Below are positions 1-5,481 of a DNA stretch of 6,387 nucleotides, one piece after another. Below the pieces are notes generated by a model, which was given only the letters and a program-made list of their open reading frames with translations, was not told where the DNA came from and searched no databases. Numbering within the stretch: the first letter of the stretch is position 1; each line of letters begins with the position of its first letter. Source of the stretch: Ruminococcaceae bacterium UBA737 (lineage in GTDB: Bacteria; Bacillota; Clostridia; Oscillospirales; Acutalibacteraceae); the NCBI GenBank assembly GCA_002297415.1, contig DBKZ01000015.1, positions 1 through 6,387 on the forward strand. The letters run 5' to 3'. The translations under genes were made by a program, and so were the position numbers.

Positions 1-208
1 ACGGGTCAACCAATTCTTTTATGCCCTTGAATCCGACTTCGCTGGACAGCTTCTTGTCCACCACGGCGCACATGATGCCGGTGATGTAGTCGATGACTAC
101 GAAAGCCAGAAGTGCGTAAAGCAAGCCGTCACATCCTCCCAAGAACCATCCGAGCCAGCCGCCAATACCGGCGAACACCACCTGAATGGTCGTCCAGAAT
201 TCTTTCAT
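1..208 (-). CDS. Phage holin, toxin-secretion/phage-lysis (Holin_4_1) type, partial
   Basis: This is the first 69 codons of a small membrane protein that runs off the left edge. It begins MKEFWTTIQVVF. A first hydrophobic segment lies at about residues 8-24, and a second at about 29-49 contains LLYALLAFVVIDYITGI. The polar stretch DKKLSSEVGFKGI follows. This order, with D-Y-I-T-G in the second membrane helix and K-K-L-S-S-x-V-G-F-K-G just after it, is characteristic of the TcdE/phage_holin_4 family, whose members are usually about 130-150 aa. Such holins open the inner membrane to release endolysin. The ATG has a strong Shine-Dalgarno, AAAGGAGGA (plus-strand 217-225), 8 bases upstream. It lies downstream of the tail gene, the usual place for a lysis cassette; the endolysin would lie beyond the edge. 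The last residues (KELVDP) are less typical of the family, but the segment is too short to interpret. Confidence 0.85.
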   Translation of the reverse strand, partial: MKEFWTTIQVVFAGIGGWLGWFLGGCDGLLYALLAFVVIDYITGIMCAVVDKKLSSEVGFKGIKELVDP

Positions 209-245
209 GTTGTTTGTCCTCCTTTGAAATTTGAATTTTTGTATG

Positions 246-271
246 AAAAAAGACACTCCGCAGAGTGCCTT
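246..271 (-). terminator. Intrinsic terminator after the phage tail gene
   Basis: On the minus strand GGCACTC, loop TGCG and GAGTGTC form a 7-bp stem with one G-U pair. Flanking A-A/T-T pairs can extend it, and a run of six T follows. It lies 18 bases past the tail-gene stop and ends about 38 bases before the holin start, so it separates the tail and lysis transcripts unless there is antitermination or a local promoter. Confidence 0.75.
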
Positions 272-288
272 GATTCCAAATTATGCTG

Positions 289-2018
289 TTATGTTGAAGC
301 GGTAAGCGATACCGAGTACCACGAATTCCATGTGCCGCCGTACCTTGCCCGGATATAAATGCGAGAACCATTGTAGATGGTGTATCGCTGCTGAATAAAA
401 TAGCTTTCCGGCTGAAAGACCTCCAGCATACCGATCGTGGTGGTCGGGAAATGCTTTGCAGTGGAAGCAGACATGGCAAAGTAATATCCGGGAGTCAGCA
501 CATCATTGAGGTCTGTCGTAGAACCGTCCACTTTGCCCATATGACCGTGGATGTTGTAGCCGTTCATATAAATGCTACCGTCTACATCCAATGTTGCTTG
601 CGGGTCCGGTGTGTTGATGCCGACCTTCTTCTTGCGCAGTGCAATCAGCGGCGTTCCCTGCGGCACAACAAAATACAGATCCAGACTGCTCAGAGAATAG
701 AGCTTGTCCTGGATCTGTAGATGAAAGTCGTAGGAGCTGTTGGAGTCGAGACTGCAAAGTTCCAGATTGGAATAGCTGAAGGATGTGCCGCTTCGTGTTG
801 TGCCGGAAACGATACTGGTGTAGCTGCCATAGCTTGTCTCACTGGTTTTCTTGTACCGATACCGCACATAGACCACGCTGTTTTTCTGCGTCCCGTCCAC
901 GGAAACGGCAGAAATGGAGCCGCTGAACTTCAGCTGCATCTCCGCTTCGATGTCGTTGGTGCGGCGTAGCGTCACCGAGGATATCTTCGGCTTAGAGTAC
1001 GGAATCACCGTGATGGTCTTGGACACGGTGGCGGTGTAACCTCTGGAATCGGTAATGGACAGCGTCACCGTCACGCTGCCGGATTTCTCGACCTTTCCCA
1101 CCGTCAGCGCAGAGCCGGTGGTGTTGGAAACGGAAATGCCGTTGCAGGAGGCGGTGTAGCTGGAAATGGATGCTCCGTTCTTCGCCGTTGCCGTACCGGG
1201 CGTGACCTTCAGTGTAGAGTAGCTTTGCACGAACAGCTGATTGTCCCCGGTGAGGTTCTTGGTGGTCGAGTAGCTGTCCTCGTAGGTAAAGCCACTCAGC
1301 GTGGGACCGGAGTTTGCTGCCGTGGTCTGCACCGTGGCGGTTTTACTGGAGGTACTGCCGATTTGAAGCTGCCCATGAAAAGAACTGACCGCAAAGGTGC
1401 CGGTAAAGGATTTCATGGATGCCATGGAGTTCAGCAGCGTAGTGCGCTGGTCTGCCGTCAGCGTAACCGTTCGGTTCGCCGTTCCCTTTGACCATGACAG
1501 TCCCGTAATGGTAAGAATCGTTATGCTGCCGTTCTTGATTGCCAGCGTGTTGGTGTAGGACGCTTCGTACACAGTCACATTGAGGGTAATGCTCACCGTT
1601 GCCGCATCTGCCGTCACCGTACTGACGCTGTTGACCACTGCGCCACCCAGAGTTTTTACATTGGTTGTACCGGAAGTTCCATAGACCTGGTTGTACTGCC
1701 GCCTTGCCCGAACCTTTGTGGAGTAAGTTGTATTCGGGGACAGCGAAGAAAGGGTCACACTGGCACTGGTTCCTGCCGTGGTTGAAAACTGCGTCCAGGA
1801 CGAGCCGCCGTTTACGCTGTACTGCCAGATATCTGCCGTGGCTGTGGAGCTTGCCGAGATTTTGAAGCCGTTTGCGGTGATGGATGAAACGGTAAAGGTT
1901 ACGGTGGGCGCTGCACGGTCGATGGTGGTCAGCGTCACATTGTAGCTGCCTGAGGGACCGGTGTACTGTCCCCATGGGCTGTTTACACCCCAGTGCCAGT
2001 AGATGGGCAGCGTCAGCG
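289..2018 (-). pseudogene. Phage tail/minor structural protein (FN3-like, DUF859-like, pyocin-knob-like), 5'-truncated
   Basis: This is a long serine/threonine-rich beta protein typical of siphovirus tail-tip or fibre components. Counting from the first canonical in-frame start (GTG at 1938), residues about 9-96 look like a fibronectin type III domain (WQYSVNGGSSW, then LSPNTTYSTKVRA). The middle resembles the DUF859 phage structural family. Residues about 438-457 carry the fibre-like VGINTPDPQATLDVDG segment, and about 475-545 resemble a pyocin-knob domain (PGYYF, MLEVFQ, GTWNSWY). The GTG is probably not the real start. The same frame continues convincingly upstream (LPIYWHWGVNSPWG, then GPSGSY) to about 2018, and there is no Shine-Dalgarno near 1938. 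Upstream of about 2018 the DNA belongs to a capsid gene in another frame, and this frame closes at TAA 2052-2050. The 5' portion has therefore been lost. Function in host binding or tail assembly is inferred from domain type. The 3' end is intact, with its own terminator. Confidence 0.8.
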
Positions 2019-2025
2019 TAGGGAC
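2008..2025. other. Joint 1: capsid fragment fused to tail gene, with frame change
   Basis: On the minus strand, capsid-like coding is recognisable through LVYSLKRPY (tyrosine codon at 2020-2018). Tail-like coding is recognisable from about LPIYWHWG (leucine codon at 2010-2008) in a different frame. Neither protein family contains the other, so a breakpoint must lie in this short interval. No transposon end, direct duplication or att-like core is visible. Confidence 0.75.
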
Positions 2026-2248
2026 GCTTAAGGGAGTACACCAGATCGATTACCTCGTCGGCTGTCACTTTGCCGGAGGACTTCGTAGTCACACCGACCT
2101 GTGCGCCGCCGGTTTCGGCGAGGATGCCCAGGGGCTGACCGGTGCCGTTGCCGTTGATGAACGCATCCTCCTCGGCATTGGCCAGAGCCTTACCGAACTG
2201 CTCCAGAATGTAGTTCTCCAGATTGAATGCGTTATCGTACGGCAATGC
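2018..2248 (-). pseudogene. Phage HK97-fold major capsid protein, internal fragment
   Basis: About 76 codons read PYDNAFNLENYILEQFGKAL, then AEEDAFINGNGTGQPLGI, TGGAQVGVTT and DEVIDLVYSLKRPY. This is the middle of an HK97-type major capsid protein (phage_capsid family): the D-x-A-F-[ND]-L-E segment, the E-E-x-A-F-[IL]-x-G-[ND]-G-x-G-[QK]-P-x-G-I block, and the helix before the conserved R-P-Y. Full-length proteins are about 300-400 aa, so both the N-terminal part and most of the C-terminal domain are missing. The open frame continues to 1343, giving an apparent 300-aa protein. Everything after about residue 76 is the tail gene read out of frame and should not be annotated as protein. The frame could start only at TTG 2245, inside what should be capsid interior, with a stop just upstream at 2257-2255. 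The fragment is bounded by joints on both sides and cannot make a functional capsid. Confidence 0.85.
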
Positions 2249-2254
2249 TAAGGT
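2236..2254. other. Joint 2: phage capsid fragment against host sensor kinase
   Basis: Minus-strand capsid similarity stops at about PYDNAF (2242-2225). The minus-strand frame then reads a few unconvincing residues before a stop at 2257-2255. Plus-strand kinase coding is convincing from about 2250 (KVYLPLFIISVML). Composition changes here from phage-like to AT-richer host-like DNA. No insertion-sequence end or att duplication is seen. Confidence 0.75.
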
Positions 2255-2987
2255 TTATCTTCCGCTGTTTATAATTTCCGTTATGCTTTATGCCTCTGTA
2301 CTGACGGTTATCTTCGGTACTGTACGGTCTATGATAGATGAAAGCAATGCGGAGCTTACCCGTCAGAATGTTATTTATCTTCAAAATCAGCTTGAAAACG
2401 CAAAGGAAAACGAGCTTTACAACAAAACCGTCCGCCATGATATAAGACACCACAACAACAATGTTGCCGCCATGCTTAAAAAGGGCGATGTTTTAGACGC
2501 GCTTAAATATATCGAAGAGTATAATATCAGCCTTGACAGCTCTAAGCAAACGGAATTCTGTTCCCATGTTACGGTCAACGCAATTCTTAACAGCTTTTAT
2601 CAAAAGGCGCAGAATGAAGGCATAGCGGTTTCGGTATCCGCCGATACTAAGCCCGATATCGGAGTTTCCGATACGGACCTTGTAGCAATTCTTTCAAACA
2701 TTCTTGAAAATGCGGTTAACGGCTGTAAGGAAAGCGGAAAGGAAAAAGATATATCCGTAAATATAAAAACAGTTTCGGATAAAACCGTTATAGTTTGCAG
2801 CAACCCCTGCATTGACGAACTTGAAATCGAAAACCTTATGATTAAACAAAAAGGAATAGGAATTTCAAGCGTTTTAATTGCGGCAAGAAAATATAAAGGC
2901 GATATCAGCTACCGCTTAGATAACGGAAAGCTTACCGTATGCGTTATATTAAAGCCGAAAAAGACAGTATCATTAAATAACAGTTAA
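2248..2987 (+). pseudogene. GHKL-type (AgrC/VirS-like) sensor histidine kinase, 5'-truncated
   Basis: This is the C-terminal half of a membrane sensor kinase. Residue numbers are from the TTG at 2223, whose first nine codons are phage-derived. Residues 13-32 are one hydrophobic helix (LPLFIISVMLYASVLTVIF), probably the last of several transmembrane segments. Residues 36-66 form a charged helical linker. VRHDIRHHNNN at 70-80 is the H-box, with His72 (codon 2436-2438) the likely phosphoacceptor, in the R-H-D-x-R-H-H form typical of AgrC-like kinases. LVAILSNILENAVNGC is the N-box, and KGIGISSVLIAARKY the G-box region of a GHKL ATPase. The catalytic half appears intact to TAA 2987. The N-terminal sensor helices are missing, cut off by the joint at about 2245. 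AgrC/VirS-like kinases usually have five to seven membrane helices and a neighbouring LytTR regulator, which would lie in the lost upstream DNA. The remnant might be translated from the TTG but could not sense normally. Confidence 0.85.
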
Positions 2988-2993
2988 GTCATA

Positions 2994-3031
2994 AAGCAAC
3001 CTCAAACCGATTAAACGGTTTGAGGTTGCTT
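2994..3031 (+). terminator. Strong hairpin after the sensor kinase
   Basis: A perfect 16-bp inverted repeat (arms 2994-3009 and 3016-3031, left arm AAGCAACCTCAAACCG) encloses the six-base loop ATTAAA, starting 6 bases after the kinase stop. The following sequence (GCACTTATATTTT) is T-rich but not a clean T run. It would act as a terminator for the kinase transcript or as a stem protecting the 3' end. Confidence 0.7.
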
Positions 3032-3117
3032 GCACTTATATTTTACCCTTTAGACAAATATATTAAAATACACACAAAAATTCGTTTTATAATAATTTTT
3101 CTTCAAATATCCTTGCT

Positions 3118-3148
3118 TTGTAACACTTTTATCTTAATTTTATATAAT
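3118..3148 (+). promoter_or_regulatory. Candidate promoter for the small-protein/spoVM unit
   Basis: TTGTAA (3118-3123) and TATAAT (3143-3148) are separated by 19 bases and lie 29 bases before the 48-aa gene. The -10 is perfect, but the -35 matches four of six and the spacing is long. The surrounding DNA is very AT-rich, so this could be chance. I found no convincing sigma-E element, although B. subtilis spoVM is expressed in the mother cell under sigma-E. Confidence 0.3.
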
Positions 3149-3177
3149 GTTATTAGCAAGTGCTTGGGGGTCGGGAT

Positions 3178-3324
3178 ATGAGAAGAGGAAGAAAAAACAA
3201 GGGCGTAATTGCCATAACCTTTGCGGTAGGGCTTCTTATAAGCTGTTTTCTTCCGCCGAAATGTCTGGTCGCTGTGCTTGCCGTCTGGGTCATAATACTC
3301 GGCTGTTCCTGCTCAAAAAGGTAA
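3178..3324 (+). CDS. Small two-helix membrane protein (48 aa) upstream of spoVM
   Basis: The ATG at 3178 opens a 48-codon frame. A basic N-terminus (MRRGRKNKG) is followed by a hydrophobic stretch at about residues 9-25 (VIAITFAVGLLISCFL), a short PPK turn, a second hydrophobic stretch at about 29-43 (LVAVLAVWVIILG), and a short basic tail (SKR). The predicted form is a helical hairpin with both ends in the cytoplasm by the positive-inside rule. Four cysteines lie near the second helix. The upstream GGGGGTCGGGAT is an imperfect but G-rich ribosome-binding region. The gene ends 17 bases before the SpoVM-like start on the same strand, with no terminator between, so the two are probably cotranscribed. 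I do not recognise a named family. A role in the forespore/mother-cell membrane is inferred only from its neighbour. Most of a competing frame through this interval (from 3147) is a shadow. Confidence 0.65.
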   Translation: MRRGRKNKGVIAITFAVGLLISCFLPPKCLVAVLAVWVIILGCSCSKR

Positions 3325-3341
3325 AAAACGGAGGTATTGTT

Positions 3342-3425
3342 ATGAAAGTTGTACTTATTAAAAGCCCAAAAATTCTCTGCGGATTTCTTCGAATGATATT
3401 CGGTATAAAAAAAGAGGCGTCATAA
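3342..3425 (+). CDS. spoVM: SpoVM-like spore coat-assembly membrane-curvature peptide (27 aa)
   Basis: This 27-codon gene has a clean ribosome site (GGAGG at 3330-3334, 7 bases before ATG). From memory of the 26-aa B. subtilis SpoVM, an ungapped alignment shares Met1, Lys2, Ile6, Lys7, Pro9, Lys10, Leu12, Gly14, Arg17 and Gly21, and both have a charged C-terminal tail. Pro9 is known to matter for SpoVM's shallow membrane insertion and its preference for convex curvature. The peptide reads as the same amphipathic helix: MKVVLIKSPKIL followed by CGFLRMIFGIKK. In B. subtilis SpoVM marks the outer forespore membrane and anchors the ATPase SpoIVA, starting coat assembly. That role is inferred here from similarity. 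The length matches the family, the gene forms a likely two-gene unit with the 48-aa membrane protein, and a terminator overlaps its end. Starting the longer frame at 3147 would add 65 residues with no resemblance to anything and no better start. Confidence 0.82.
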   Translation: MKVVLIKSPKILCGFLRMIFGIKKEAS

Positions 3426-3439
3426 GACACCTCTTTTTT
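3408..3439. terminator. Bidirectional terminator between convergent spoVM and DUF624 genes
   Basis: Arms 3408-3421 (AAAAAAGAGGCGTC) and 3426-3439 (GACACCTCTTTTTT) pair over 14 bases with one C-A mismatch around a four-base loop. A runs on one side and T runs on the other let it work in both directions. The loop contains most of the spoVM stop codon, and the right arm ends 1 base before the DUF624 stop, so both coding ends abut the stem. Confidence 0.85.
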
Positions 3440-3440
3440 A

Positions 3441-4295
3441 TTATACATTATCCGTTTTTTCTTCGCTTTCCTCTTCCGAATTATCTTCTTCGGTTTTTTC
3501 ATTGATTTCAAGTCCCAAATTTCTGCGGAGCTCTATATCGTCATCCGGATGCTCCTCATAATACGGGTCAATCATATATTTCTTAATTGCAGGGAAAGTG
3601 CAGAACTGAATTATAAGAAATCTTAAGCAGGGCAGGATTATTATTGCAAGCAAGCCCACTATAACAACAGCCAGCGGCAGATTGGCAAGACCGATAAGCA
3701 CAAGCACGCCTATAAAGAGCGCATAAGAAAGAAGAATTGAAAAGAAGCACGCAAGATTTCCTTTGATATTTATAAAAACGAATTTAAAGCTGTTTTTATA
3801 AATATTTTTAAGCGGAAGATTAAAGGTAATAATCATAGTCCACATATAATACTGCATTACCGTGAAAACAAACGCGATAAAAATACATACGGCAAGACCT
3901 ATAACATCCGTTACACTGCCAACCTTACTGCTTGAACGGTGGAAAAAGTAGAAATAAACAGCAAACGCGTTTATAACAGTAACAATAATATTTATAATTC
4001 CTGCTATAAGCCCCTGTTTCCAGTTTTTCTTTATTGTCTCAAAAAAATCGCTAAGACCGAAGGAATGCTTATCCCTTGCGATATTTCTTGTAACATTGGT
4101 TATACCTACATTTGCAAGACCCGAGGTTACTACTGGGACACAGCAAAGGCAATAAACTGCATTTATTGAAATAAATTTCCAGAAGTTACGGAAAAAGATA
4201 TCAAAGAAAGCAAAGAACGGCTTTTTCTTCGGAGCATCCTTGCTTATTCCCGGACCTTCCTTTTCATAGTTAAACAAACCGAAAAAACCTGCCAT
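3441..4295 (-). CDS. DUF624 (YesL-like) multi-pass membrane protein
   Basis: This 284-aa membrane protein shows the DUF624 signature near its N-terminus: FFGLFNYEKEGPGISKDAPK, then FFRNFWKFISINAVYCL, PVVTSG, TRNIARDKHSF and KKNWKQG. Five hydrophobic segments lie at about residues 42-60, 95-117, 131-155, 180-201 and 206-230. After them comes a cytoplasmic-looking tail ending in a strongly acidic stretch (about 266-281, EKTEEDNSEEESEEK). DUF624/YesL proteins are integral membrane proteins of unknown mechanism, often found near sugar-uptake genes in Firmicutes; no transporter is visible here. The ATG overlaps the stop of the upstream membrane gene by one base (TAATG). Its ribosome site (AAGGAG) lies inside that gene's 3' end, which suggests translational coupling. 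Transcription ends at the bidirectional terminator just beyond the stop. Family assignment is fairly sure; the biological role is unknown. Confidence 0.82.
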   Translation of the reverse strand: MAGFFGLFNYEKEGPGISKDAPKKKPFFAFFDIFFRNFWKFISINAVYCLCCVPVVTSGLANVGITNVTRNIARDKHSFGLSDFFETIKKNWKQGLIAGIINIIVTVINAFAVYFYFFHRSSSKVGSVTDVIGLAVCIFIAFVFTVMQYYMWTMIITFNLPLKNIYKNSFKFVFINIKGNLACFFSILLSYALFIGVLVLIGLANLPLAVVIVGLLAIIILPCLRFLIIQFCTFPAIKKYMIDPYYEEHPDDDIELRRNLGLEINEKTEEDNSEEESEEKTDNV

Positions 4296-5026
4296 TACTT
4301 TTTAACTCCTTTTTTACCGTAAACCAATCTTTCGCCGATGAAAATATTCTTAAAGCCCAAGGCATATCCGAGCGCCGAAACAGCAGGAATAACTAAAAGC
4401 AAGAGAGCAAGAAGAATAAGCTTTATTGCTCCGAGATCGCCTGCGACAACCTTTCCTTTTCCTAAAATCATATCATAAAAGGCGAAAAGATAGCTTGATG
4501 CGATTTTATAATAGAACATATTGAAATTCTTAAAAGCACCGTTTTTAAGGATAATTAAAGCCGCAAGGAACAGTGCATTCGGAATTTCAGCTATAAGGCC
4601 TACCTTTAAGCCCTTAAGCATATCCTTTTTCTTTCTTCCGAATTCATAGGCATTTCTGTCATTAGCGCCAAGTCCTAACATCTTAGGATATGCGATAGAA
4701 TAAACCGCAAAGATATCAATAATCGCGCTTACAATTACAAATACTGCGCGGCCGGCATCCGTAAGCTCCTTTTCGGAAGTTGTGGTTACGGTATAACCCT
4801 TATCCTCGTATTCCTTTTTAAGGGTGTCTTCCCCGTCGGAATTCTTATATTCATACAGAAATTCCGATTTACCGTTTTCCTCTTTTGTGCCGAAAGCGGT
4901 ATACCCAATTTCTTTCGAAAAGAAATTATTGCAAATAACGCTTACGCCGATAATCGCGAACAAGGCGAAAATCGAAATAATAAGCATTTTTGCGAAAAGA
5001 TTTAATGCAAGCTTTAAATTTTCCAC
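4295..5026 (-). CDS. Multi-pass membrane protein, unrecognised, coupled to the DUF624 gene
   Basis: A 243-aa protein from GTG 5026. I chose this start because GGAG (complement of 5036-5039) lies 9 bases upstream and the protein then begins with a plausible amphipathic VENLKLALNLFAKM. A longer frame to 5092 would add an AT-rich run of Tyr/Asn/Phe codons with no ribosome site. Hydrophobic segments lie at about residues 13-32, 93-113, 141-160, possibly 170-186, and 200-222. A hydrophilic loop of about 58 residues (35-92) sits between the first two, rich in Glu, Lys and Tyr, probably exposed outside the cell. A basic cluster (FGRKKKDMLKG, 129-139) precedes the third helix. I do not recognise the family. 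The one-base stop/start overlap with the DUF624 gene, shared size class and shared membrane location suggest that the two act together, perhaps as a complex. This is inference from gene order only. Confidence 0.78.
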   Translation of the reverse strand: MENLKLALNLFAKMLIISIFALFAIIGVSVICNNFFSKEIGYTAFGTKEENGKSEFLYEYKNSDGEDTLKKEYEDKGYTVTTTSEKELTDAGRAVFVIVSAIIDIFAVYSIAYPKMLGLGANDRNAYEFGRKKKDMLKGLKVGLIAEIPNALFLAALIILKNGAFKNFNMFYYKIASSYLFAFYDMILGKGKVVAGDLGAIKLILLALLLLVIPAVSALGYALGFKNIFIGERLVYGKKGVKK

Positions 5027-5035
5027 TATTTTATT

Positions 5036-5040
5036 CTCCG
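5036..5040 (-). promoter_or_regulatory. Ribosome-binding site deciding the GTG start at 5026
   Basis: The minus strand reads CGGAG, then nine bases, then GTG. No comparable site precedes the upstream alternative at 5092, so the start is moved 22 codons downstream of the longest frame. Confidence 0.7.
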
Positions 5041-5053
5041 AATAATATAAATT

Positions 5054-5082
5054 ATTATAATAATAACATATAAAAATAAAAA
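5054..5082 (-). promoter_or_regulatory. Candidate promoter for the membrane-protein pair
   Basis: On the minus strand TTTTTA (5082-5077) is followed after 17 bases by a perfect TATAAT (5059-5054), 27 bases before the GTG. The -35 is poor and sits in the T tract of the preceding terminator. A promoter somewhere in 5027-5083 is expected because that terminator separates this pair from the upstream gene. Confidence 0.4.
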
Positions 5083-5110
5083 ATGCAAGCAAACTTAAAG
5101 TCTGCCTGCA
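5072..5110 (-). terminator. Intrinsic terminator after the 91-aa gene
   Basis: Minus-strand arms (complement of 5099-5110, then 5084-5095) form a 12-bp stem with two G-U pairs around a three-base loop. A long T-rich tract (complement of 5072-5083) follows. It begins 15 bases after the stop of the 91-aa gene and closes that transcript before the membrane-protein pair. The two wobble pairs fold only on the minus-strand RNA, which supports the orientation. Confidence 0.8.
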
Positions 5111-5125
5111 ATAATTTATTATTTG

Positions 5126-5401
5126 TTAAAAAATAAGGATGATTGCCGTTACTGCAGCCGCCAGAATTCCTATACAGCAAAGAGAGATTTTGACCCATTT
5201 TTTAAGCCTTACTCTTTTTCTGAGCGGCATTTTTCCCGTACAGCCTGAATTAAGCCCTGCGGCAAAGGCATTAGCCGCTTTTTCAAGCTGAGCGGCGCTC
5301 ATACTCGAACAATTTGAAGAAACATAAAAAACCACTTTCTCAAAGAAACGGCTTCCTGTATCATTGATTTCAATTACGGTCTTATTAACTCCCTTAACCA
5401 A
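5126..5401 (-). CDS. Small tail-anchored membrane protein (91 aa), unrecognised
   Basis: The frame starts at TTG 5401, supported by AAGGG seven bases upstream; no ATG or GTG gives a better start. Residues 8-28 (TVIEINDTGSRFFEKVVFYV) look like a short beta-rich soluble unit. SSMSAAQLEKAANAFAAGL (32-50) is probably helical. RKRVRLKK (61-68) is a basic cluster, and 69-91 form a single hydrophobic helix that ends at the stop codon. By the positive-inside rule the N-terminal domain faces the cytoplasm, making this a C-terminally anchored protein. I do not recognise a named domain. It is followed by its own terminator, so it is probably monocistronic, or the last gene of a transcript starting upstream. 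The 163 bases before it contain a cluster of DnaA-box-like motifs. TTG initiation lowers certainty of the exact start, not of the gene. Confidence 0.65.
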   Translation of the reverse strand: MVKGVNKTVIEINDTGSRFFEKVVFYVSSNCSSMSAAQLEKAANAFAAGLNSGCTGKMPLRKRVRLKKWVKISLCCIGILAAAVTAIILIF

Positions 5402-5481
5402 AAAACCACCCTTTTTTCTGTCTTACTTTTAATGGTATTTTGAGCAAAAAGGGGCTTTTATATTCAGGTTTACATAAAAAA

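Noticed and set aside
129..479. 116-codon minus-strand frame across the tail-gene end, terminator and holin start
   Set aside because: It overlaps both well-supported genes in another frame, runs through a terminator hairpin, and its residues look like random translation.
289..700. Diversity-generating retroelement variable region at the tail-protein C-terminus
   Set aside because: The C-terminus resembles a pyocin-knob rather than a C-type-lectin fold, and no template repeat or reverse transcriptase is in the window.
451..1491. Several plus-strand frames of 82-89 codons opposite the tail gene
   Set aside because: All are antisense to a strongly recognisable tail protein, lack ribosome sites and have Cys/His/Arg-rich composition typical of shadow frames in GC-rich DNA.
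1..2245. Intact prophage or satellite
   Set aside because: No integrase, terminase, portal or tape measure is present, and both the capsid and tail genes are truncated; only remnants can be supported.
2003..2251. 82-codon plus-strand frame opposite the capsid fragment
   Set aside because: It spans both proposed joints and is antisense to clear capsid coding; no independent support.
3147..3341. 65-residue N-terminal extension of the SpoVM-like frame
   Set aside because: It overlaps the more plausible 48-aa membrane gene in another frame, has no resemblance to SpoVM, and the ATG at 3342 has its own strong ribosome site.
3290..3511. Minus-strand frame of 73 codons across the bidirectional terminator
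   Set aside because: It overlaps the spoVM-like gene and the end of the DUF624 gene in other frames and runs through the hairpin; a shadow.
3939..5045. Plus-strand frames opposite the DUF624 and partner genes
   Set aside because: Antisense to well-formed membrane-protein genes with coupled start and stop; no ribosome sites.
5027..5092. 22-codon N-terminal extension of the membrane protein
   Set aside because: It is very AT-rich, overlaps the candidate promoter and part of the terminator, and has no ribosome site; the GTG at 5026 is better placed.
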